Origin: Lachnospiraceae bacterium
Lineage (GTDB): Bacteria > Bacillota > Clostridia > Lachnospirales > Lachnospiraceae
Assembly: GCA_022790615.1 (NCBI GenBank)
Contig: JAAVXK010000037.1
Span: 1 to 64,000 of the forward strand
Direction: 5' to 3'
Length of the DNA stretch: 64,000 nt
Below the pieces are notes generated by a model that had not been told where the DNA came from, ran no database searches, and saw only the letters and a list, made by a program, of their open reading frames with translations. A program made the position numbers and the translations under genes. Positions within the stretch are counted from its first letter, which is position 1. Each line of letters starts with the position of its first letter. Below, piece after piece: positions 11,494 to 20,063 of the stretch.

Positions 11494-11635
11494 CAGGGCA
11501 GTCGCTTAATATTGTATTTACAGGCTCCGGGCCACTGTCTGGATTCATTCCGGGACCGCTCGCGCTTTAGCTGTGGACACTAGGGCCGGTATAAACTGCT
11601 ATTTTCAAGCGATTGCCCTGTTTTGTCCCGTTTTT
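11494..11635. ncRNA. Unassigned structured RNA candidate
   Basis: 14-bp closing stem CAGGGCAGTCGCTT/AAGCGATTGCCCTG around 99 nt; CGGGAC (11551-11556) complementary to GTCCCG (11625-11630), which is followed by TTTTT. Confidence 0.4.
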
Positions 11636-11647
11636 AGAGATTGCATA

Positions 11648-11676
11648 TTGACATTTACAACAATATGTATGATAAT
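11648..11676 (+). promoter_or_regulatory. SigmaA-type promoter (TTGACA-17-GATAAT) for pflB leader
   Basis: Consensus -35 and 17-bp spacing, about 25 nt before the ZTP aptamer. Confidence 0.7.
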
Positions 11677-11700
11677 GTGCATGTAAACAACACAATATAT

Positions 11701-11812
11701 ATTACCTGTGACTGACGGACACATAGAAAACTATGGGGGAGCAGGTTATTATATAGGCCGACCGTCTGGGCATTACATATCACCGGTATGTTGATATGTA
11801 TATGTCCTTTTT
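11701..11812 (+). promoter_or_regulatory. ZTP (pfl-motif) riboswitch with overlapping intrinsic terminator
   Basis: ACCTGTGACTGACGGACAC...GGGGGAGCAGGT...CCGACCGTCTGGGCA matches the pfl/ZTP core (GUGACUGrCGrACA...GGGGAGC...CCGyCUGGGC). GGGCATTACATATCA pairs with TGATATGTATATGTCC followed by TTTTT. Confidence 0.9.
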
Positions 11813-11845
11813 GTTTATACGGGAACATTAGAAAGGAGCATCACA

Positions 11846-14074
11846 ATGGGAAACGAATGGAGAGATTTTGCAGAAGGAGTCTGGCAGACAGAAATTAACG
11901 TAAGTAATTTTATAAAAAAGAACTATAAGGAGTACGGGGGCGATTCATCATTTCTTGAAGGCCCCACGGACAGGACAAAACGTGTAAACGGCATAGTGAA
12001 CGGCCTCCTTGTAAAAGAAAATGAAAAAGGCGGCGTGCTTGACGTCGATACCAAACGCGTATCATCCCTGCTTTCCTACGGGCCCGGGTATGTGAGCGAC
12101 GAAGATATAATAAAGGGCCTTCAGACAGAAAAACCGCTCTGCCGTGCGGTTAACCCGTTTGCCGGTTTCAGGAACGCCGAACAGGCATGCAAGGCTTACG
12201 GATATGAGATGAGCGAAAAAGTACGGGAGCACTTCGACTACAGAACCACGCACAATGACGGCGTATTCCGCGCATACACCGACACAATGAAAAAGGCGCG
12301 TCATGTCGGCCTTCTCACCGGTCTGCCGGACGCGTACGGACGCGGACGCATTGTCGGCGACTACAGAAGAATCGCACTGTACGGCATGAATTTTCTTATA
12401 GACGAAAAGAAGAAGGACAAGGCGGCCCTCGGCGAGCTCGACATGAGCGAAGAAAATATTCATCTTATAGAAGACGTTGCAAAACAGCTTGAATTCATGG
12501 GCCAGTTGATTCAGATGGCAAACGAATACGGCTGTGATATCACACGCCCGGCTTCCAATGCTTACGAGGCCGTACAGTGGCTTTATTTCGGCTATCTCGG
12601 CGCCGTAAAGGAACAGAACGGAGCGGCCAACAGCATAGGACGCATAACCGCATTTCTCGACATATATATAGAGCGCGACTTTGCGGAGGGAACGCTTACG
12701 GAAACCGGGGCGCAGGAGCTTATCGACGACCTTGTAATAAAACTAAGGCTTGTAAGGCATCTTCGCACGCCCGAATATAATGATTTGTTTGCGGGCGACC
12801 CTACATGGGTAACATGCTCGGAAGCCGGTATGACGACTGAGGGAAAGAGCATGGTGACAAAGACAAGTTACCGAATGCTTCAGACACTGTATAACCTCGG
12901 TTCTTCAGCCGAGCCAAACATTACTATACTCTGGTCTCAGAACCTTCCTAAGCCATACAAGGAATTTTGCGCAAAGGTTTCCATTGACACCGACTCTATA
13001 CAGTATGAAAACGACGACGTTATGCGCCGCATGTATGGCGACGACTATTGCATCGCGTGCTGCGTATCGGCTATGCAGGTGGGAAAACAGATGCAGTTTT
13101 TCGGAGCGCGCTGCAACCTGGCAAAAGTACTTCTCATGTCGTTAAACGGCGGTAAGGATGAGATATACGGCGAACAGATTGCGCCGGAAGGTAAGGTGTA
13201 TGACGAGGGAACGCCGCTTAACTACGACGAAGTAATCAAAAGCTTTAAAAGCTACGCCTCATGGATGGCAAGACTCTATGTCAACACAATGAACGTAATA
13301 CACTATATGCACGATAAATACGCGTACGAAAGGCTTATGATGTCTCTGCACGATACAAACGTAAAAAGGCTTATGGCATTCGGTATAAGCGGTCTGTCAG
13401 TATTAACCGACAGTCTTAGCGCAATAAAATACGCTAAGGTTACTCCAATTAAGGACGATCGCGGGATTATTGTCGACTATAAGACGGAGGGTGATTTCCC
13501 CAAATACGGCAATGACGACGACCGCGTGGACGATATAGCGCGGGACGTAACGGAATATTTCTATAACGAGCTGTGCAAAACGCCCGCTTACAGAAATGCA
13601 AAGCATACGCTTTCCATCCTCACGATAACATCAAACGTCATGTACGGAAGAAAGACAGGCGCAACGCCCGACGGCCGCGCGGCCGGAGAGCCTTTCGCGC
13701 CCGGCGCGAACCCTATGCACGGACGCGACTGCGAAGGCGCCCTTGCAAGTCTCAACTCCGTCGCAAAGCTTTCATATGCATGCTGTCAGGACGGAATATC
13801 AAACACCTTCTCCGTCACGCCGGAGACACTCGGCGCAGACATGGACGACAGGGTGAATAAGCTTGTGACAATGCTCGACGGTTACTTTGTGCAGGACGCG
13901 CACCATCTCAATGTAAATGTGCTGAACCGCGAGAAGTTAGTTGCCGCAATGGAAGACCCTGCGTTATATCCGAGCCTGACAATCCGCGTAAGCGGCTATG
14001 CGGTCAACTTCAACAAACTTACCCGTGAGAAACAGGAAGAAGTGATTAACAGAACGTTCCACTGTAAAATGTAA
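11846..14074 (+). CDS. pflB: Formate C-acetyltransferase (pyruvate formate-lyase)
   Basis: [27 protein letters not shown] (catalytic Cys pair) and C-terminal [26 protein letters not shown] glycyl radical region. Confidence 0.97.
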   Translation: MGNEWRDFAEGVWQTEINVSNFIKKNYKEYGGDSSFLEGPTDRTKRVNGIVNGLLVKENEKGGVLDVDTKRVSSLLSYGPGYVSDEDIIKGLQTEKPLCRAVNPFAGFRNAEQACKAYGYEMSEKVREHFDYRTTHNDGVFRAYTDTMKKARHVGLLTGLPDAYGRGRIVGDYRRIALYGMNFLIDEKKKDKAALGELDMSEENIHLIEDVAKQLEFMGQLIQMANEYGCDITRPASNAYEAVQWLYFGYLGAVKEQNGAANSIGRITAFLDIYIERDFAEGTLTETGAQELIDDLVIKLRLVRHLRTPEYNDLFAGDPTWVTCSEAGMTTEGKSMVTKTSYRMLQTLYNLGSSAEPNITILWSQNLPKPYKEFCAKVSIDTDSIQYENDDVMRRMYGDDYCIACCVSAMQVGKQMQFFGARCNLAKVLLMSLNGGKDEIYGEQIAPEGKVYDEGTPLNYDEVIKSFKSYASWMARLYVNTMNVIHYMHDKYAYERLMMSLHDTNVKRLMAFGISGLSVLTDSLSAIKYAKVTPIKDDRGIIVDYKTEGDFPKYGNDDDRVDDIARDVTEYFYNELCKTPAYRNAKHTLSILTITSNVMYGRKTGATPDGRAAGEPFAPGANPMHGRDCEGALASLNSVAKLSYACCQDGISNTFSVTPETLGADMDDRVNKLVTMLDGYFVQDAHHLNVNVLNREKLVAAMEDPALYPSLTIRVSGYAVNFNKLTREKQEEVINRTFHCKM

Positions 14075-14205
14075 AGCAGACGATTGTTTGATGTCTTGGC
14101 GCCCGGAATGGCCGCCGGATTTTGTATGACTAAAGTACTAAAAGCAGGCGTAAGGAACGGGCATAATCTTTGGGGCTGTTACAAAAGTAGATAAGTAAAT
14201 TCAGG

Positions 14206-14245
14206 AAAACCGCTAAAGCCTTTAATTTGGTTCTAGCGGTTTTTG
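14206..14245. terminator. Intrinsic terminator downstream of pflB
   Basis: AAAACCGCTA...TAGCGGTTTTT. Confidence 0.75.
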
Positions 14246-14299
14246 ATTGTTTAAAAACGTACTATTTATTCAGTTCCTGCAAATTGTCTGCTGTAAGGC

Positions 14300-15769
14300 T
14301 TACATTTTGTTATAGAACAGTTTCATCTTTTCATATGCCGACCTATCCTCCTTTCCAGCGGCATCAATCAATTCCCCCAGTTTTTCCCGTATCATACGAT
14401 CACCAAAGTTCTTCTGCATTCTCTCAGCATCATTCCAATCTCCAATCAGGGATTTCATTTCACTGGCAATAGCACTGACCTTAATAAAAGAACCGGCAAT
14501 ATCCATGCATAAAGTTTTCTCTGAATCTTCATATTGATTTCCCAGTTCCTCAAAATATTTTGCAGCCCATTTTCTTCCGTCATGGAGACATGTCATAGCA
14601 TCATTTTGAACAAGAAGCTTAGAAAACAGATTGTCAAATGTACTGCCATTAACAAACCACGCTTCCTGCAAAAGCATATCCTTCCATGCATGATATGCCC
14701 CGATTCCCTTAGCGTAGGTGTTTTCTTCCCTTGCCTCCATGATTTTAAGCGCCATCTCTACAATCTCTTTATCAGTATATGGGGTGTCTTTTTTCTCTCC
14801 AATGTACATGACTGCCTGCGTATCTGTATTTTCCCACCACGCTTCACATCTGAAATACCCGTTATCCATTATGTCAACGGTAGCGGAAAATTCCGGGTCA
14901 TTCTGAAAGAAATTCCACCCCATGACAACATCACCATCAGCTTCAGATCCAGCAACAATACATGGTTCCGGCGGCCCGATGATTCCCAATGCAATAATAG
15001 GATACCCCTTTGCCACTGCCGTTTTTATATAAGCTGCAAATTCTCTTTTAGAAGTCCCTTCCTCTCGTCCCAGAAAAGAAAATTCCCTTCCCAATGCCTT
15101 CGCCCCATATTGATAAATATCATTTGATTCCTTTAGGGTATGATACATGTCAATGTTACTTAAATCCCACTCCTCCTGATTCCAAACGAAACGAAATGCC
15201 GCGCCTGTCGCAGCCATAATATAGGCATAAGAAACATCATCGCCCAGATATTCCGATACGGCTTTCACACAAATCGGAAACATAGTGTTACTACCATACG
15301 CACCATGTTCCATTTTCCGGATGCCATATAATATTGTACGGTTCTTGTTTTGTTCCATCATAATTCCATCGCTCCTTGTTGTTTTTCTGTCAAGTCGCTC
15401 CAATCCATACACACCTGCCTCCAACTGCTTTCTTCCAATCAACGGCCGTTCTGACCGGAAGCGGCTTGGGGTCATACCAAAAATTTTTCTAAAAGCCCTT
15501 GTATATGATTCCGGATTAGAAAATCCATTTTCCAGAGCAATCGTAAGGATTTTTTTATCAGAATGCAATAGCTCAAATGCAGACGCAATCATTCTTCTCC
15601 TCTTGCAATACTGCATAATCGGCATATTGACATTCCTATAAAATAGTTCCCTCAGATATATCTCTGAAAAACCAAAACTTTTTGCCATATCCCTTAAGTT
15701 CATATTCTCAAGATGACACTCCACATAATTGATAAGGGCATGTGTTATGGTTGAATAACTCATGTTCAT
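14300..15769 (-). CDS. AraC-family regulator with large C-terminal ligand-like domain (BtrH-like?)
   Basis: N-terminal double HTH (FGFSEIYLRELFYRNVNMPIMQYCKRRRM...ALENGFSNPESYTRAFRKIFGMTPSRFR), then ~370 aa resembling BtrH/papain-like-fold domains. Confidence 0.75.
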   Translation of the reverse strand: MNMSYSTITHALINYVECHLENMNLRDMAKSFGFSEIYLRELFYRNVNMPIMQYCKRRRMIASAFELLHSDKKILTIALENGFSNPESYTRAFRKIFGMTPSRFRSERPLIGRKQLEAGVYGLERLDRKTTRSDGIMMEQNKNRTILYGIRKMEHGAYGSNTMFPICVKAVSEYLGDDVSYAYIMAATGAAFRFVWNQEEWDLSNIDMYHTLKESNDIYQYGAKALGREFSFLGREEGTSKREFAAYIKTAVAKGYPIIALGIIGPPEPCIVAGSEADGDVVMGWNFFQNDPEFSATVDIMDNGYFRCEAWWENTDTQAVMYIGEKKDTPYTDKEIVEMALKIMEAREENTYAKGIGAYHAWKDMLLQEAWFVNGSTFDNLFSKLLVQNDAMTCLHDGRKWAAKYFEELGNQYEDSEKTLCMDIAGSFIKVSAIASEMKSLIGDWNDAERMQKNFGDRMIREKLGELIDAAGKEDRSAYEKMKLFYNKM

Positions 15770-16024
15770 ACCTGCTTTCCATCGCGATGTAATAACAGTA
15801 TATCAATTTTTTCTAATGTAGTCTTGACTATTTTATGGTTTATTTTTAATACCTGCAACTAACGACCCGCATCAGATGATTTTCAGGAATTCCTATCAGG
15901 AAAGGATCAGGAAAGAAATCATAAAAACAGTGGTAATTGTAACCGATTCATAGTATAATTTTTAAACGTAGGCGGGGCCGGTTGCACTGCATTTATTTCG
16001 GGCTATAGGAGAAACGCATCATAT

Positions 16025-16756
16025 ATGAAAATGGAATATAATTCAGAAAAATATTTATATGTACACTCATTTGAATCCATGGCTGCATTAGACGGCGAGG
16101 GAATACGCTACGGCGTATTCCTTACCGGCTGTCCGTTACGATGCGTATACTGCCACAATCCCGACACATGGGCTTTTCCGGGCACACCGTACACTCCTAA
16201 AAGCCTGGCAGACAAAATCAGCCGGTATAAGCCGTATTTTGGGGATAAGGGCGGCGTTACATTCAGCGGCGGCGAACCCCTTTTAAGCGCCGCCGGAATC
16301 AACGCGACGGCAATACATTTAAGAGAGTATGGAATCCAATACGCCCTCGATACGTCAGGATGCATACCGCTTTCTGACGATGTAAAAACTGTAGTCCGCG
16401 GCGCGGACATGATAATATGCGACCTTAAAATGTGGAACGACGAGGCATATATAAAATATACCGGAACGGATATGTCGCTTGTACTCGGTTTCCTAGGTTT
16501 TGCCGCCAAATCCGGCGTACGGCTCTGGATAAGAACCGTTATAGTTCCCGGCATAAACGACAGCGAAGATATAATGGACAAATATTTAACAATTGTATTG
16601 CAGTTTCACCCTGAAAAGTACGAGCTGCTCGGCTTTCACACAATGGGCTTTTATAAATATGATAACCTTGGAATTACAAATCCGCTTGCGGGCGCCAAGC
16701 CGCTTGACAACGATACCCTGCATAGGTTACAGTCTTACTGTAACGCAAAGCTTTGA
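16025..16756 (+). CDS. pflA: Pyruvate formate-lyase activating enzyme (radical SAM)
   Basis: GCPLRCVYCHNPDTW (CxxxCxxC) and TFSGGEPL motifs. Confidence 0.95.
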   Translation: MKMEYNSEKYLYVHSFESMAALDGEGIRYGVFLTGCPLRCVYCHNPDTWAFPGTPYTPKSLADKISRYKPYFGDKGGVTFSGGEPLLSAAGINATAIHLREYGIQYALDTSGCIPLSDDVKTVVRGADMIICDLKMWNDEAYIKYTGTDMSLVLGFLGFAAKSGVRLWIRTVIVPGINDSEDIMDKYLTIVLQFHPEKYELLGFHTMGFYKYDNLGITNPLAGAKPLDNDTLHRLQSYCNAKL

Positions 16757-16825
16757 AATTACAGCTCCTCTGCCTGCGGTATGTATACTATGATACCTGT
16801 TCAGAAAGTCATGCGTTCCATATAT

Positions 16826-16867
16826 GCACGGAAACAAATGACCTTAATCTGCACGGAAACAAATGAC
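16826..16867 (+). repeat. 17-bp direct repeat pair
   Basis: GCACGGAAACAAATGAC-CTTAATCT-GCACGGAAACAAATGAC. Confidence 0.9.
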
Positions 16868-16954
16868 GTTGAAGCGTTTTATAATGGCGGACGCATAAAG
16901 AGCGCGGCAGCTTGAAGGCATCGGATAGATAAATTTATAGAAGGAGTATTGATT

Positions 16955-17710
16955 ATGTACAACGAAATTCTCACAATCGGGCCGGTTACCATTCACGGCT
17001 ACGGGCTGATGATAGCAATCGGAATCGTTGCGGCGCTTGCCGCCGGAATCCGTCTTGCCAAAAGAAAGGACGTAGACCCCGACGAGCTGTATAACCTGAC
17101 GTTCATCGCCGTAATCGGCGGTTTCATGTGCGCCAAAGTATTATACTGCATTGTGGAATGGAAATCATTTATTGACGAACCGCTTAAAACCCTTGGCTCG
17201 GACGGATTTGTCGTATATGGCGGCATAATAGGCGGAACCCTTCTATGCGGATTGTACTGCAGGTTTAAAAAGCTGTCGTTCTTCAAATACTTTGACATCG
17301 TACTGCCGTCTGTCGCCATTGCGCAGGGATTTGGCAGAATCGGATGCTTTCTTGCCGGATGCTGCTACGGCAGGGAGACGGACTCATTTGTCGGTATAAC
17401 TTTCCACAATTCAAGCTATGCCCCTAACAATGTAAGTCTCATACCGACACAGTTGTTTTCAAGCGCGGGCTGCTTTCTTATGGCCGCGATATTGTTCATA
17501 TATGCGCGAAAGGAACACGCCGACGGACGCACCGGCGCGCTTTACCTTATAATGTACAGCATTGGGCGTTCCATTATCGAAATATTCAGAAACGACTTCC
17601 GCGGTGAAATAGGAATACTTTCGACCTCGCAGTTCATTTCCATATTCATTCTTCTGACGGGTATCGTTATTTATTTTCGTTCACGTACTTCTCCATCCTG
17701 TCCTGGATGA
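16955..17710 (+). CDS. lgt: Prolipoprotein diacylglyceryl transferase
   Basis: VYGGIIGG, IAQGFGRIGCFLAGCCYG signature; AAGGAG RBS before ATG 16955. Confidence 0.95.
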   Translation: MYNEILTIGPVTIHGYGLMIAIGIVAALAAGIRLAKRKDVDPDELYNLTFIAVIGGFMCAKVLYCIVEWKSFIDEPLKTLGSDGFVVYGGIIGGTLLCGLYCRFKKLSFFKYFDIVLPSVAIAQGFGRIGCFLAGCCYGRETDSFVGITFHNSSYAPNNVSLIPTQLFSSAGCFLMAAILFIYARKEHADGRTGALYLIMYSIGRSIIEIFRNDFRGEIGILSTSQFISIFILLTGIVIYFRSRTSPSCPG

Positions 17711-19955
17711 CCTTAACGGTCTCGTCAAGCCCTTTCTCACCCGCAAAATAACTATCGATATCACCTTTTATTATCTCATATTCTTCAAACACATACGGTC
17801 TGTACACAGCTTTCTTAAGAAGCTCTTTTACTACATCGGCGTCCTCTTTCTTTGCAGGTTCAGAGACTATTCCGTTCATTATGTGCGAACCGTCGCTGTG
17901 CGGAGCGCTCTCTTTTCTAAAAATCTTCTCAAACCCATCCTTTGACGCGTTCATCGATACAATATCAGAATCGTCATCTTCATCTGTAATTATTTGTTTT
18001 ATAAAATCCCATGCCTCATCCTTATACTCCGAAGACGAAAACACTCCGAGGCCCCCACCGGCAACATATACACCGCTATCGGAGTCTGACGGGTATCCTA
18101 TAAACATTTCATCATCACCAAACACCGTTCCATATATCTGTACGTCGGCTCCTGTGGATATATATGCTTTTTCAAGCAGAAGTTTTCCTTCCTTTATAGG
18201 CTGTATATGGTCTCCCATATCGTAGTCGTCAAACATGTCGCCGTTTTCAAAACCTGAACAGAACTCTAATAATTTCCTGAACTTATCGCTGTCAAACGAA
18301 CATCGACCTTCGTCCCAATCCATGTAGTTTCCCATATCCTGCCCCAAAAGCGTAAAACACAGTCCCTGTTTCGAAGTATTTGCAAATATCTTTGTACCCT
18401 CCGGTTTGGATTTGTAATATTCAATAAATTCATCAACGCTCCATCCGTCGTCAAATTCCGACAGGTCTGACTTTTTACCGACAAGGACGTCTATAGAAAA
18501 TGAATTGCTTATGAAATAATTTTTATTATTCACACTGACCGCGTCAAGATATCCGTCAAGGAAAAAGTCTTCATTCACAACATCATCATTTTTTATATAT
18601 GGGGACAAATCTTCTAATAATCCCCTTGCAATAAAATTATTAATTCCCATTGCATCATTAAGCAAAATAACATCCGGCACATTGCCTGAAATAATATCAT
18701 ACTTCATCTTATCAATTCCGTCAGCATACTTCCCGTATGAAACATATTCAACCTTGTATTTTTCATTACTGCGGTTTAACTTTATAATGGCTTTTTGCAG
18801 CATGTCGTTGTCATAGTAGCTTGCAACTTTAATGAGCGGCCTGTCATCATCTGACGCATCCTTTTTCTCTATAAAACCCGCCATAACATTTTCTAAATCT
18901 CCGATTGAATCCCCGTCATTGTACATGCAAAATATGTTTCCGTTTTTACACATGCACACAAATATTACATGACTGCCTAACAGGCCGCAATCCATCCATT
19001 CACAGATTTTGCTCTCAGTTCCAGTCGAACTGTCATAAGTTGACAACTCCCTGTTATCATTTATTAAAAATGAACTGCCGCCGGTATATAACGTATAATC
19101 TCTGTATATATCATCCGTTCCATTAACAATGCCGTCAATCTTCGGGCCCTGCGAACCTTTTTCCATATCAATGTACATTGCCGACGTATGAATATCCGTA
19201 TCCGTCGTACCATCCTCATACGTGACAATTGGCCTGTCGTCCGCATCAAGTGTAATATCTTTTACTCTCATATCCCTGAAATCATAGTTTGATGCGGCCG
19301 AACCGTCCGGATTGAATCTGTACAGCACAGCGCCTTCATTCTCAAAGGATTCATATAAAATATATATGTCGCCCTGACTTGCTATCCTGCAGTTTTTAAT
19401 CATACCGTTATCGGAAAGCTTACTTGTATCCATCTGAATATCGCATGTATCCTGTATTTGTCCGTCCGGCGCGTAAAGATATCTTTTTAAAGTACTTGCA
19501 AGCTCTCTTCCTCCGTCGTCTATAATACTGCTTCTAATAATAACGGATATGTTTCCGTTATCATCCGCACTCACAGCTTCTAACCACTCGGATTTGTACC
19601 GGTCGCTTTCAACATTGCCATTATCATCCGTATTTATCTGAAAAAGCTCGGTCACACTTCCATCAGCCAAATCACACATGCACATATAATTTTTGTTAAT
19701 ACCCTTAGAGTCATCATACTCCCCCTCGGTAACATAATACACTTTATCGTCCCGTACATAGATGCATCCCGCGTTACCAGGCGCCAATCGGTTATCTCCT
19801 AATGTAAAGCTCTCGCTAAATACGTATTTGTCGTCGTCATCCCTGCTTTCGACGTTATCATTTTTACTGCAGGCCGCAAGCGAAACTACGCATATCATTA
19901 CCAGAAAAACGAATATAGTCTTTGTAACAGATGTGTAAAAATTATTCTTCATCAT
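17667..19955 (-). CDS. Lipoprotein: propeller-like N-terminal region plus extracellular solute-binding domain
   Basis: Lipobox CVVSLAAC; C-terminal half family-1 SBP-like (VASYYDNDMLQKAIIKLNRSN...GVYVAGGGLGVFSSSEYKDEAWDFIKQ). GGAGG before ATG 19955. Confidence 0.8.
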   Translation of the reverse strand: MMKNNFYTSVTKTIFVFLVMICVVSLAACSKNDNVESRDDDDKYVFSESFTLGDNRLAPGNAGCIYVRDDKVYYVTEGEYDDSKGINKNYMCMCDLADGSVTELFQINTDDNGNVESDRYKSEWLEAVSADDNGNISVIIRSSIIDDGGRELASTLKRYLYAPDGQIQDTCDIQMDTSKLSDNGMIKNCRIASQGDIYILYESFENEGAVLYRFNPDGSAASNYDFRDMRVKDITLDADDRPIVTYEDGTTDTDIHTSAMYIDMEKGSQGPKIDGIVNGTDDIYRDYTLYTGGSSFLINDNRELSTYDSSTGTESKICEWMDCGLLGSHVIFVCMCKNGNIFCMYNDGDSIGDLENVMAGFIEKKDASDDDRPLIKVASYYDNDMLQKAIIKLNRSNEKYKVEYVSYGKYADGIDKMKYDIISGNVPDVILLNDAMGINNFIARGLLEDLSPYIKNDDVVNEDFFLDGYLDAVSVNNKNYFISNSFSIDVLVGKKSDLSEFDDGWSVDEFIEYYKSKPEGTKIFANTSKQGLCFTLLGQDMGNYMDWDEGRCSFDSDKFRKLLEFCSGFENGDMFDDYDMGDHIQPIKEGKLLLEKAYISTGADVQIYGTVFGDDEMFIGYPSDSDSGVYVAGGGLGVFSSSEYKDEAWDFIKQIITDEDDDSDIVSMNASKDGFEKIFRKESAPHSDGSHIMNGIVSEPAKKEDADVVKELLKKAVYRPYVFEEYEIIKGDIDSYFAGEKGLDETVKVIQDRMEKYVNENK

Positions 19956-20063
19956 ATTCCCAATACCTCCAAACATCAAATAATATTTTATTTGCCCGGA
20001 CTTCGTACATGTAACTTTATATAGAATACCTGGTTGCGCAATCAGGTACAAAGCTTTGTTTTA

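Noticed and set aside
11530-11610. CCACTGT and GGCCGGTATAAACTGCT resemble cobalamin riboswitch/B12-box pieces
   Set aside because: Core elements such as GGTGCAAATCC and a proper GCCAGGAGACCTGCC box are missing; left as an unassigned structure pending cmscan.
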